Source: Multifurca ochricompacta
Taxonomy: Eukaryota > Basidiomycota > Agaricomycetes > Russulales > Russulaceae
DNA length: 64,000 nucleotides
Assembly (NCBI GenBank): GCA_022496185.1
Contig: WTXG01000059.1
Span: 109,501-173,500 of the forward strand
Direction: 5' to 3'
In this document: in pieces, positions 45,743 to 55,725 of the stretch
How the letters are laid out: every line of letters begins with the position of its first letter
How positions within the stretch are numbered: the first letter of the stretch is position 1
Notes under the pieces: generated by a model
Databases searched by the model: none
Told to the model about the DNA's origin: nothing
The model's input: only the letters and a program-made list of their open reading frames with translations
Position numbers and translations under genes: made by a program

Positions 45743-47294
45743 TGCCGCTTATCACGATCCGTTGACTTTTAGGGAGGCTATGAACTCGGAGTTCGCCGAT
45801 GAATGGCAAGATGCCTGTCAATATGAGATCGACGCGCTTGCCAAGAACGGCACCTGGACCTTGGTCAATTTACCCGCGGGCCGGAAACCCATCAAATCTA
45901 AATGGGTATTCAAGCGCAAAACTGATGGACGCTTTCGCGTGTGTTTGGTAGCTAAGGGATTTACACAGATACAGGGGATTGATTACGATGAAACCTTCTC
46001 ACCAGTTGCCCGGTTTGAGTCATTGAGACTCTTGCTAGCATTGGCCGCGCTAGAGGATTGGGAGATCCATCAAATGGACGTCAAGTCGGCGTTCCTTAAC
46101 GGGTTACTGGATGAAGAGATCTATATGGAGCAACCACAAGGTTTCATCAGCTCCGGCCAGGAGAACAAGGTTTGTCTCCTCAAAAAGGCAATTTACAGCC
46201 TCAAGCAAGCCTCACGCGCATGGAACTTACAATTCCATGGAGTTCTATTGGAGCTCGGCTTCACGCGCACCTACTCCGATGCGGGAGTTTACGTGTTTCA
46301 TCGCCAAGATGGGGGGGGTATGGTAATTATCATCCTCTATGTCGATGACATCACACTTCTAGGCGACTCTGCCCAAGAGATAACCAAGATCAAGTCCACA
46401 TTATCTAAGCGCTATGATATGACAGACTTAGGCGAAATCGACTCTTATCTCGGAGTCCGGATCACTCGCAATCGTTCACTCAAACGCTTGGACATTGACC
46501 AATCAAGGTACATCTTAGAGATCATCGAACGCTTTGGGATGGCGGATGCAAACCCCGCACGCACTCCACTTCCCGCTGGTGCTGAGGCACACCTGGTAAA
46601 GCACACTGCGCAGGCAACACCCTCTGAAATCAAGCAATACCAGCAGATCATAGGCAGTCTCCTGTACATGCAAATCGGGACTCGCCCAGACATTTCTTTT
46701 GCAGTCGCGCGGCTAGCTCAGTATGCCGCAAACCCTTCACCCCAACACCTCCGTCTTGCCAAGTACGTTCTCGCCTACCTCAAAGGTACAGCAGACCTTC
46801 GGCTTCACTACAATGGAGCGCGCGGAGATGGCCTTGTTGGCTACTCGGACTCTAGTCTTGGAGACAATGCAGACGACTACCATTCCACCTCGGGCTACGT
46901 TTTCCTTCTCGCCGATGCCGCTATCTCTTGGACATCACGCAAGCAGAAGACAGTGGCTCAAAGCACCACACACACCGAATACATGGCGATGGCCGACGCG
47001 GCCAACCAAGCCGCCTGGTACCGCAGTTTCCTCTCGGAGATCGGCTACGACGTTTCTGATCCGATTCCCTTACACGGTGACAACAAAGGCGCTGTCGACT
47101 TGGCGCTCAATCCCGTGACCGGGAGACGATCAAAACATATCTCCATCAAGTATCATGCAATCCGCAAATACGTCGAAAAAGGCTTCATTACTCTTATCAG
47201 GACGCTGACCAATGACATGCTCGCTGATGGTTTTACTAAGCCGCACGCTCACATGCAGCTCACTGATTTTGTCACCGGATTAGGTTTACTCTGA
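45743..47294 (+). pseudogene. Copia-B reverse transcriptase and RNase H
   Basis: Open frame of over 500 residues: EWQDACQYEIDALAKNGTW, WVFKRKTDGRFRVCLVAKGF, DYDETFSPVARFESLR, QMDVKSAFLNGLLDEEIYM, catalytic IILYVDDITLLG, then RNase H motifs LVGYSDSSLGDN, KTVAQSTTHTEYMAMADA and HGDNKGAVDLA. Ends TGA at 47292-47294, close to the purine tract CACGGGGGA and the 3' LTR. The most intact part of the element. Confidence 0.93.
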
Positions 47295-47321
47295 TCTGGG
47301 ATTGTCTTAATCACGGGGGAA

Positions 47322-47729
47322 TGTTGAGACAGACCCAAAGCCACCAGATCAACCCGAGTGGCATTACCGCCATGCACACTTGTGGTGTGCTTTGACTGAT
47401 TGATAAAGGACAATCCACAAATGCTCTTTATTCTCTCTTGTGACTGTAGGACAATGGACTTAGATAGTATTGTTCTACAAACTAGGATTACACTCTCTTT
47501 TAGTATTTAAGGACATCCCTTCGTGTAGTTGTCACTTCAGTTTTAACCAACTAAACTGAAGTGAGTATTACTTATCTTATCTCTTACCTTACTTAGTTAA
47601 CGCATTACATCACACAGTTATCGCTACTAAACTAGGTAAACATAATATTATGAGTTTTAACCAACTAAACTGAATTATCGCTACTAAACTAGGTAGTGCT
47701 TATCTAACTCGCTGCTGCTCAAATCGACA
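47322..47729 (+). repeat. Copia-B 3' LTR
   Basis: 408 bases, near-identical to the 5' LTR, immediately followed by TCCCT. Confidence 0.9.
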
Positions 47730-47734
47730 TCCCT

Positions 47735-48023
47735 GCGGTGGGTTAGATGGGAGGCCCATTTCTGGGCGGGCAACCTTAATTGCCATCCAGGCATTGAAAT
47801 GTTCAAAGTAGGCAATCTCAAACCAGAGACCATAGATTGTTTCTATCAGGATGTTAATATTATCCAGCTTCCAATAGTAACCACTCCAGGTTACATCTTC
47901 TTCATTGGCAGCGAGCCATCAGGAACCAGGTTGTTCTTCTTCCGGGATGTTATCATGTGACTGGGGTCTTAGAGGGAAGGGAAGCTTAACAATTCCGCTA
48001 CCAGGTCCAACAGGAGTAGACAT
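47735..48023 (-). pseudogene. Gypsy-A gag N terminus
   Basis: Minus strand from ATG 48021-48023: MSTPVGPGSGIVKLPFPLRP, an in-frame TGA at 47919-47921, then WLAANEEDVTW and YGLWFEIAYFEHFNAWMA. It ends at the Copia-B duplication and joins the middle part at 30449. Confidence 0.75.
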
Positions 48024-48047
48024 TATCTGTTCGTTCGGGGGGTTCTA

Positions 48048-48060
48048 TTAGTCTCAATCT
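48048..48060 (-). other. Gypsy-A self-priming primer-binding site
   Basis: TTAGTCTCAATCT on the + strand, two bases inside the 5' LTR boundary. It is the exact reverse complement of 13 bases in the LTR just downstream of the TATA box (48210-48222). This matches the Tf1-type mechanism, where the transcript's own 5' end folds back to prime reverse transcription. Confidence 0.75.
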
Positions 48061-48062
48061 AA

Positions 48063-48475
48063 TGTTATGGTTGACCCGCTTAGCATATAGAGTTCGATGT
48101 CAGATGATCAGTCTGACATAGTTCGGGTGGTGAGACGACTGCTAAGTGTGCTAGGCGAAGCAGAGAAAAGATATGATATTCTGGAGGTTACAATTCTAGG
48201 GGAAACAAGAGATTGAGACTAAGGGTACTATGAAAGAAAATGGGGGTTTAAATAGGTACGAGACTTGAGCGAGGCTGACATGGGGAGCGAGGCTGACATG
48301 GGGGGGGGCGACCTATGGAATATGTTGTTGGGTCTTAGATAGAATGTGTAGGAGCAAGGCGGTTTATTATGATTAGGAACTAAATGAAATTAAGCGAATG
48401 AAATTAAGCGATGATTTTTGAGATAATCTTGTGAATAGTTTGGTCGTTAAGCCGTAATATTGTTGAGTCATAACA
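48063..48475 (-). repeat. Gypsy-A 5' LTR
   Basis: 413 bases, highly similar to the left LTR with scattered substitutions, mostly transitions. It contains the TATA box and the self-primer sequence at 48210-48222 (AGATTGAGACTAA on +). Confidence 0.9.
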
Positions 48476-48528
48476 CAGACACCTTATTTGACACAGCCTA
48501 GGGAAAGCACATTTTAGGCGCAATTCTT
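48476..48528 (+). repeat. Repeat R, copy 2 right part
   Basis: Continues copy 2 after Gypsy-A, beginning with the duplicated CAGAC and matching 15007-15050 (CCTTATT(T/C)GACACAGCCT). It stops near 48528, where inverted copy 3 begins. Confidence 0.7.
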
Positions 48529-48529
48529 C

Positions 48530-48984
48530 TATGTAACCCAGTCTTGTTACATAGTCTGATCTTGGTGCTGAAACAAGTCTCCCAGCTGTCAAAAAGTACG
48601 TAATGTTGTTCATGTTCATAGGGATCATCATCTTGAAGTTGATTATCAATGAAGCTCCTGAGCCAGTCCAAGTCCCAAGTATGTTAAGTTCAAAACTCTG
48701 CTGGGCTGACAATCACACAAACTGAGAAGCACATGCCAACGCGCTGGTAGCATGCATACGTAGATTATAGACAAAGTGACAAACGTGGCGCTAATAGTAG
48801 AGTATGTCGATCTTGAAACACTGGCAGGGCTATGAGAAGGAGGTGGCACAGTTGGTAAGAATAAGTTTGACTGTCCGCCATTTCGATATTGGGGAGTATC
48901 TTCTTCGATGTGCCCATCAATCCTGTGCGGTGAACAATGAAAGCGAGGGCTACAAAATCTAGCTGCTGACTCACACCTTTGACT
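48530..48984 (-). repeat. Repeat R, copy 3 with its 5' flank, inverted
   Basis: Minus-strand match to 14160-14990 with internal deletions; includes the counterpart of the frame start near 14321 (here ATGGCGGACAG) and of the flank GAGTCAGCAGCTAGA. It borders the RIM2 copy. Confidence 0.75.
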
Positions 48985-49690
48985 TGAAGTGTCTGAATTA
49001 AGCTCGTGTACTTTTTTGACCATTTACCAGCGGTTGTCGTAACCGCGTCCAGAGAACCTATAAAATCCATCCAACATCCCCATCCGTCATCATCTAGGAA
49101 GGAGGACAGGATACTGACCTCATGAGGATACGTGATAAGACTAGCAACGCACTTGGCCGTCCCAGCAGATCCTAACATCCCAGCCCATTCTTGTAGACCA
49201 CCACCTTGACCGTTGGTACTAGCAGCCAGACGCTTCAGGCGCTCATACAGTACCCACTGGATGGTGCCCTCTGTGACGCCGAGATAGCTCGCGCTGAGGC
49301 CCTTGTAAAACCCACGGATGCCCTCTTCGCGTGCTATCTGTCTAATCATCAGGATGCTTCCACCAAAGAAAGAAGCCGGAGAGGTGGCAGTGGTGGTGGG
49401 AGGTTGTTCGATGTCAAAAGCTGGAGACGGGTCTTCACTACCCAGATGGGATTCGTCGCTGTACCGGTAGCAACGCCAGCGATGGCCACTGTACAGAGGT
49501 GAACATAAGAGTTCTCTTGTTTGTCGTTGAATCGATCGATGCGATGATGTGTTTACCGTGTTGCCATACGTGAAGGAGTTGATTGACCGTGGTTGGTTTT
49601 GTGTGTGACACAACACGGCCAAGCGTAGTGCCTGCCCTAACTTTTATTTTTCCCCTTCGGATGTGATAAGGGTTTGCCATCATCAAAAGT
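48985..49690 (-). pseudogene. Truncated RIM2 duplicate with its promoter region
   Basis: Minus strand. 49600-49690 matches the RIM2 leader at 16150-16230, then jumps directly to the part of the gene encoding FFTYGN: exon 1, exon 2 and the start of exon 3 are deleted. From there it follows RIM2 through PASFFGGSI(L)MIRQIAREEG, GFYKGLSASYLGVTEGTIQW, VLYERLKRLAASTNGQGGG and YPHE, keeps the intron before the last exon, and ends within the last exon, where repeat R starts. Because the intron is retained, this is a DNA duplication, not a retrocopy. It cannot make a carrier. Confidence 0.85.
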
Positions 49691-49849
49691 CCCTCAAACG
49701 CTCGTTATTTAAAGCTCGACTTGTCGTTCTATTGATCTCACAACGAGCTACCCACTTTTGGTACCACCAGTCGTGTAGTACGCAGCCCCAACCCACCACT
49801 CTCGCACACCTCACGCAGTTAACGTGATCACTGCCAGAAACACCACACA

Positions 49850-50205
49850 ACCTCAACCCACACCCGCTCGAGGTACCTTCTCTCCTCTTCAAGAGCTTGA
49901 AGGTTTTTTGGGATCAAAGGATTACCTCCCTCTAGGACTGGCTCTTTGTCCTGAGCATCACACAATGTGGGCTCATCCTCAACAGCTTCTCCAAGGTACT
50001 CAAAGTTTCCCATTGCATAAGTTCTGGGTTCCCATGTGATTGACCATCACTGGGACATGGTCTTTTGCAAGACCTTATTGGTGAACTCAGGCTTGTGTTG
50101 TGGTCACCATGGGCACTCATTCACTTGGTGATTCTGCTGCTTGAGTTCCTGTTTGCCAGTTTCACTTTCCCATTTTGAAACATATCTTGGACTTCATCTG
50201 AATAA
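49850..50205 (-). repeat. Repeat R, copy 4 (3' part), inverted
   Basis: Minus strand matches 15640-16010 of copy 1 (encoding NPLIPKNLQALEE then ERRYLERVWV), but lacks about 110 bases present in copy 1 after the codons for ALEE. It is upstream of the RIM2 copy, as copy 1 is upstream of RIM2. Confidence 0.75.
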
Positions 50206-50209
50206 TCAT

Positions 50210-50770
50210 CTCCAACCTTGCAGAGAAAGATGTAGCACAATATATAATTGGGATCCATTTATGATTGGGTCAATACCAACAACATGCCCTAGGATTTGAA
50301 CATGGGCCATTTTTGGTGCAACATTCTCATTCTTTTTGTCCTACATCTTCCTCTGCAATGTTGCAGATCATTCTGCAGATGAAGTCAACAAAATGTCTCA
50401 GAAAGTGAAACTGGCAAACAAGAGCTTCAGCAGTGGAATCACAAAGGAAATATGTGCAACCTTGATACAAGCCTGAGTCACTGAAAAGACTGCACCCTAG
50501 TGATGACGAGTCAAATGGGAACCTAGCATCTCATGTGATGGCAACCCAGGATGAGGAGCCAGTCCTACAGGGAGGTGACCCATTGATTCTAGTAAACCAC
50601 CAAGCTCTTGAAGAGTATGACAAAGAGAACATGAATTTGATGCTTGTACCTCCCTCAAAGAAGATTCAATATTGTGCCCATAAATCTGTGGGAAGCTTCA
50701 TTTAAAGAGAGAAGCTACCTTGAGCAAGTGTGGGTTGGACTTGCACAGACATCATTCACACTAGCACTAG
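50210..50770 (+). repeat. Repeat R, copy 5 (3' part), direct
   Basis: Plus strand matches about 15330-16045 of copy 1 (GATGAAGTCAA.AA.ATG, AAGCTCTTGAAGAGTAT, TGTGGGTTGGACTTG). With copy 4 it forms an imperfect palindrome centred near 50207. Confidence 0.75.
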
Positions 50771-51837
50771 CAATCTCTGGTGCTCATGACCTGTACTGTT
50801 TTTTATTTTTATTTTTGGCAGTGATCACATTGACTGGGTGAGGTCGCCCATGGGGCAGCGCGAGAATGGCCGATGGGCACTGCGTGACGGGGTATATGCT
50901 TTCTAATTTATTGTGCCAGTCTTCACCGGTATATTACTGTGGCCAATCTGAAACTGCCAAACAGCCTTCTCCCTTTTTTTCTCCTCCTTAACCAAATTTG
51001 ATGGGGAGTCGTCCCGTTCTGACCTGCTTCCCGACGCATCCAAGCACTGCGCCAATCTCGGGTTCCGCGTCCCAGAGCAGCCTCTCACCAGTGTTGCGTT
51101 CTTTTTATATGCCATAATACCAATGGCCCTCGTCGTACTACTGTCCCACCAGCTTGATTGCCATCACGATCACGATGGTCACTCAACACGAGAAGAGAAG
51201 CGAGTGTCTGGAGAAGCATTGAGAAGGGTGGCGTGTTGTTCGCCAGACCGGGATCGGCCATTCTTGAAAGAAAATAGAAAAAAGGAACGTAAGCGAGAAA
51301 CCTGCCCTGCCCATGCGAAGTCATCAAGAAAAGAAGGATCTGCTTACACAATGAGATCTAAGCCACCGACGCTTACGGACGCTACAGACTGCATCCGCCA
51401 TCTCTTTGTTGTCCCCAGTCAAGGGGAAGTGCTTTCGGAGGGCAGTGAGGGTAAAGAGCGTATTTTCCTTGTATATTATGAACCCATAAGCTCCATTGAA
51501 GATGCTATCAAAACAAAAAGGAATTAAAAAAGCCAGTTTATAAATGACCTGAGTGAGAGAGAAAATAAGGACTGAAACCCAACGAAGATCTGTGAAGAAC
51601 ATATGAGTTTCAAAGGGCTGAGGAGGCCGAACGACGACGACTATTGAAGTAGTGGAGCTATCCCAGTCCCCGCACCTAAAACATAATAAGTTTTTTCAAA
51701 CGTTCAGTATGCATACGGGGATGGATGGAGGCTAGGTGGGAACATCCATGTACCTAGTTCAATAATGTGACACTCCAGAGGAGGTGGCTGTTTGAACCGT
51801 GCACTTGGAACGATCCATCGTCACCCTTGTCAAGGTC
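50771..51837. other. 1.07 kb without a supported gene
   Basis: Open frames on both strands (for example 51123-51527 +) show no recognisable domain. It could hold a degraded gene; I see nothing firm. Confidence 0.4.
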
Positions 51838-52270
51838 AAAGAAAACCATCTCTTTTGACTTGCATCAAAGCGGGATTGTCGCTACTATCTGCACCGGCCG
51901 TGGTGGCATCTTCATCTTCATTTTCATCAAACAAGCGGAAATGTGCGAGTGATCACTTCTTGCTAAGCACTTTTGACAGATCCTCCACCACCGCTTCCAT
52001 GGCCAGTGATACCTCACTGCTGCTGAGGAAGTACGATTTGAATGGGAAGAGAGCAAACGGGCAATAGCACTCTTCCAATGTCGGGATCCTGCGAGTCAAT
52101 AATCGAAGAGACGATAGGTGATGAAGAAAGAATGAGACAGCATTCCAAATCCAAACTGATTTTTTTAGCAACGGGGGTGGGGTCTTATACGCATTCTCTT
52201 GACGCCGAATTGTCAGCTTTGCGGGCTGAGAGCCTGACGATGATGTTTTACCGTTGCTATCATTCGACAT
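51838..52270 (-). CDS. Small hypothetical protein, uncertain model
   Basis: Minus-strand frame MSNDSNGKTSSSGSQPAKLT, Lys/Pro-rich (YKTPPPLLKK), then SEVSLAMEAVVEDLSKVLSK and, past an in-frame TGA, an acidic tail RLFDENEDEDATTAGADSSD. A candidate intron acceptor (GACTCGCAG near 52098) suggests that the real product is spliced. The helical and acidic parts look like a small conserved eukaryotic protein, but I do not recognise the family. Its tail-to-tail neighbour spacing to the rhomboid gene is 218 bases. Confidence 0.35.
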
Positions 52271-52488
52271 CTACTAATAAAATATGTCTACGCTGGCAGG
52301 TACGAAGATCATTGAACACTTGAGGAGTGATGGTAATAGAGGAAGATGGTAAACTCGAATGTGGGAGTTTGTAAGAAAGACTACATAAACATCATTCGAC
52401 TCGAGGGTTTACGGAATCAATCAAACAATTTGGCCCATCTTATCTCTTCACAGCGTCAATCACATATGCACGTCGGCCCACATTCAAG

Positions 52489-54194
52489 TCAAATCTTCCG
52501 CTTCGTGTTGTCCGACTTGAGTGCGTGGACCCGGATTCCGTCCCACACCCGCATACCGTACATGTAGTAAAGTGCCCCAAACGCTGCGCCACCTAAATGC
52601 GCATAGTGATCAAAGAGCCTACCGGCCACGCAAGGGGCAAATGAAGTATCATGGTCAGGGTACAATCCGTCAAAGATTGAGACCAAGCATCCGTACCTCC
52701 AACCCCGAAGAACGCCTATACAGTCGAGTAAAACTAACCCGCCTACACCGTACTGGATAGGAAAGGAAGGCGTCGGAGGGAACACCAATGACACCTCGGC
52801 GTCGGGAAAGGCAAGGGCGGAAACGATGACAGTGCTGTAAATCGCGCCGGACGCACCGAGCGAGGGCAAGATAGTCCGAGTGGCCGTTGCGGTCTCGGTA
52901 ACAGGCCCCGCACTTGACTTGGCAGCGGAGGAGAGAGTAGAAGAAAGTTTATGAATCAACCCGGCAGTTCCTTGTTCGCCAGGAGGCTGAACAAGTTTAG
53001 AGACCAATCTAGGGTAGATAACGCGTGTGGCGACGAGGTGCGAGGCGAGTGAGGAAAACAGACCAGCTGCACGTTTGGCAATCAGCGTCAATTTTAATGG
53101 TCTTGGTGAAAAAGAAACACCAAAATTTACAGGAAAGGTAAAGTGCAAGAAAGTGGTAGGTTGCGGTGGATTCTCTTAAGTGAGACGAGGCATGTACTTG
53201 TTCGCGAGTCATCCATGTAGACGTGGCCGATGCTGGAGGCCAATCATGGTCAAAGTCGTCTGGAGAAAGTGACTCAAGTCAACGTACCAAAACTTGTGAG
53301 GGCCATGCAGTTAAATAGTAAGTGGATAAACGACGAGTGACTGCACAGACAAACAAACGGTCACCTACACCAATATTAAAGGATGGTAAAGAAAAAAGTC
53401 ACCTGAACATCGACGTCAGCATGGTATACGTTTTCCCGCTGAGCGGATGGTGAGTGAAGTGGGACATCATGAAAGGCCGAATAACCGGTATCTGCCATGC
53501 AATCCATATTCCTACATTGAGAGCAGCAATACCATAGCCCGCTCGTCGGCCCTCAGACGCGTTGAGATACATCTCAGCTAATCGTGCGTATGAATGCAGG
53601 ATGACACTTTTTGCGATGATCGGAGCGTCTGCAAGCGACCCCGTCAGTGCTGTCAATTGAGCCTGGAATTTCTGCGGGAAGGGGTGACATAAAACTTAGA
53701 ATTAGAGGAACGAAGAGGGTGGAAATGGAGAAAGATTGCTGACCTTGAGAAGGATTTGCGCCTGCGCGAATCGCATATCCCCGGTTGTTGGTGCTGCTGT
53801 ACTCCAATGCTTCTGGTTGACGAGGTAGCTCGCCCATAACTTTGTCTCAATATTGGTGTTGTGCGCGGCGACGACATATACGAGCGCTGAGGCACCAAAC
53901 ACGAACTGCAAGGTGACAGCTGGTAAGAGGTGTCCAAAATTCTACGCAGGTATTAATATGACACACTATTATGTGCTTCCCTATCATTGGATGCTTGACG
54001 ACGTCCGCAAATGATTGCACCGGAATGGCGCGAGCGATCTGCTCTCGAAACGAGGGTACACCCTCCGATTGCAAAGATACATTTCGCAAGCGTTGTTGAT
54101 CTCGAGGAAAGCGTAGTTTAAAGGAAAGAGAAAACCGACGTCGTGTAGGATTTAAAAAAAGAAAAGAAGGACGGGAAGAGGCAAACCAACTCAT
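52489..54194 (-). CDS. PCP1: Mitochondrial rhomboid protease (PCP1/PARL type)
   Basis: Intramembrane serine protease of the mitochondrial inner membrane; in yeast it cleaves Mgm1 and Ccp1. Start MSWFASSRPSFLFL at 54194 with an Arg-rich presequence-like N terminus (NPTRRRFSLSFKLRFPRD). Membrane segments include VTLQFVFGASALVYVVAA, ALNVGIWIAWQIPVIRPF and LHLLFNCMAL-like SSFIHLLFNCMALTSFG. The catalytic motif is SLGASGAIYS (Ser of GASGA) and the partner His is in FDHYAHLGGAAFGALYY. The six or so exons join in frame through short introns. The long helical insert between helices (KLSSTLSSAAKSSAGP) is typical of fungal mitochondrial members. No break seen. Confidence 0.88.
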
Positions 54195-54546
54195 TAAAGG
54201 ACTCGAGACGCGACGACGATTAAAACTGGCACTCGCGCACTGGTCACTGGCACCGATTACATAATAACACTACTCACTACTCATAAACAGTGGTCAAAAA
54301 AAGACACGTTAGTGAATTATTGCGAGCGTGGTTGAGGAGTAGTTTGTTATCAAAATATCTATGGAACTAGAAAGAACAGAACGACAGAATGCCTTGCTGG
54401 GAATGTAGTTCTTTGGAATCCCTGTCTAGAATGTGCAGGCTTGGAAATGATCCTGTAACATCTCTTGAAATGATGAAGGACTGGGTATGGCCATCCCATG
54501 TTAGTGGCTTGTAACCTGCATCAAAAATTACAATTACAAGAAAGCG

Positions 54547-55661
54547 GTGCCAACATTCCTAGCACCGCCAATCAGGTACGGCGCCCCTCCTCGCCTTTAC
54601 TCTCTCGCACTACCATTGTCTGCAACAACAAGTTCAAGCATGCAATCCAAACCATTCTCGTTCAGGGCGGCCGTCCGCGGTATCCTTCATATGCCATCTC
54701 GTACCGAACAGCCAGACTGTGAGTGTAACCCTTGCTCATCGTTTTCTCCAGCCAACACAGGCCCTTTTCAGCAGTTGGTAACGTCGATCCAGCCTCATCG
54801 GAACCAATTGGTGGACGAGTTGACCTCGCGGTTGGGGTGATCGAGACATCTCTCGCGACTTTGAAGGAAGTCAGTTCTTTGGCAGGAAAGATTCCTTACA
54901 TCTCTCCAATCGCTGGCATCATACTTCAAGCCCTCAAGATGCGAGATGTTAGTCACCTGCTGCTCTATTAATTGTCTCGTATGTTGATCGACATGTTGAC
55001 AGGAAGTCAAGGTATATAAAGGAGTGGGGAGCGGTCATGCAAAAGCTAGCCAATGTGGGGAGTGTCTTCATTAACGTTGGAGAAATGTGCCAGGTGCATG
55101 ATTTCAAAGAAGATGAACTGCCACCAAGCTTGTGTGACATCCTTAGAGCTCTTCGGGAGTATGTCCTGTTGTTCTTGTATATTTCGTGCTCTGATTGGAA
55201 ACAAGGGACCTTGATGGGATGGATGACGCCTTGCAGCAGTGCGCGGATGTCAGAGGAATCAAGAAAGTGCTCCTCTGCACAGATATGTTGAGGAGGGTCA
55301 AGCAATACGACAGCAAGCTGTCAAATGTACTTCAAGTTTTCCAAGTCAGTCTTCTTTGCACCTTCTTTATCTCTTTCGTCTAAACATTTGTCTGTAGGCT
55401 AACTTGACTTTATTGCTCTTGACCCAATTGATCCAAGAGTGCAAGGTATGCAGCCTGACGGCATAAATGAAACTAGTTGATTGACCCCATCCAGCAGGGT
55501 ACCCCCCACCCTAGTGAACCTAGTCAAACAATTGAGTCCAAGTAGGTGCCTCTCATCTTTATGTTCCGCATTCCTTTGAACTGACATTACTCAGGTCCAT
55601 GCTGTCCAAACCTCAGATATTCTTTGGCTGCAATACTGAGCTTGCTCAGATTATTCACATG
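54547..55661 (+). pseudogene. NLR-like gene N-terminal part, cut by transposon before the nucleotide-binding domain
   Basis: Spliced pieces give GVIETSLATLKEVSSLAGKI, PYISPIAGIILQALKMRD, EVKVYK, WGAVMQKLANVGSVFINVGE, LCDILRALREDLDGMDDALQ and GIKKVLLCTDMLRRVKQYDS, then SMLSKPQIFFGCNTELAQII. The helical part resembles the MLKL/HeLo-like N-terminal domain common in basidiomycete STAND proteins, and the last motif corresponds to the P.iFhGR..EL..I block that normally comes just before the P-loop. The reading stops at the hAT end at 55662. A frame change is needed near 55018. First exon and start codon are uncertain (54498, 54547 or 54634). Family call is by pattern recognition. Confidence 0.6.
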
Positions 55662-55725
55662 TAGTGATTGGCAGGGGTAACCCTGGGGTATCCTTGTTGG
55701 TACCTGTACCTGTACCTGTACCTGT

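Larger units (their letters stand above)
30455..47729 (+). mobile_element. Copia-B: Ty1/copia LTR retrotransposon with three nested insertions
   Basis: LTRs 30455-30862 and 47322-47729 (TGTTGAGAC ... AAATCGACA), both 408 bases, with 5-bp duplication TCCCT at 30450-30454 and 47730-47734. Domain order gag, protease, integrase, RT, RNase H is the Copia order. Insertions H2, Gypsy-D and H3 each have their own target duplication. Two in-frame TGA codons (35421-35423, 44355-44357). The native element would be about 5.3 kb. Confidence 0.93.
23108..48475 (-). mobile_element. Gypsy-A: 25.4 kb chromodomain LTR retrotransposon split by nested insertions
   Basis: Two 413-base LTRs (23108-23520 and 48063-48475) in the same orientation begin TGTTA and end TAACA, and are flanked by the identical 5-bp duplication CAGAC (23103-23107, 48476-48480). 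Reading on the minus strand, the order is 5' LTR, gag, protease, RT, RNase H, integrase, chromodomain, 3' LTR. The native length without insertions would be about 5.7 kb. Three later insertions interrupt it: a solo LTR (25714-26879), hAT-like H1 (28788-30000) and Copia-B (30455-47729). Removing them restores continuous reading at each junction. It carries at least three in-frame TGA codons and is not autonomous. Confidence 0.92.

Noticed and set aside
51123..51527. 134-residue + strand open frame with His-rich start
   Set aside because: No recognisable family, low-complexity Lys/Arg/Glu stretches, and an equally long overlapping frame on the other strand.
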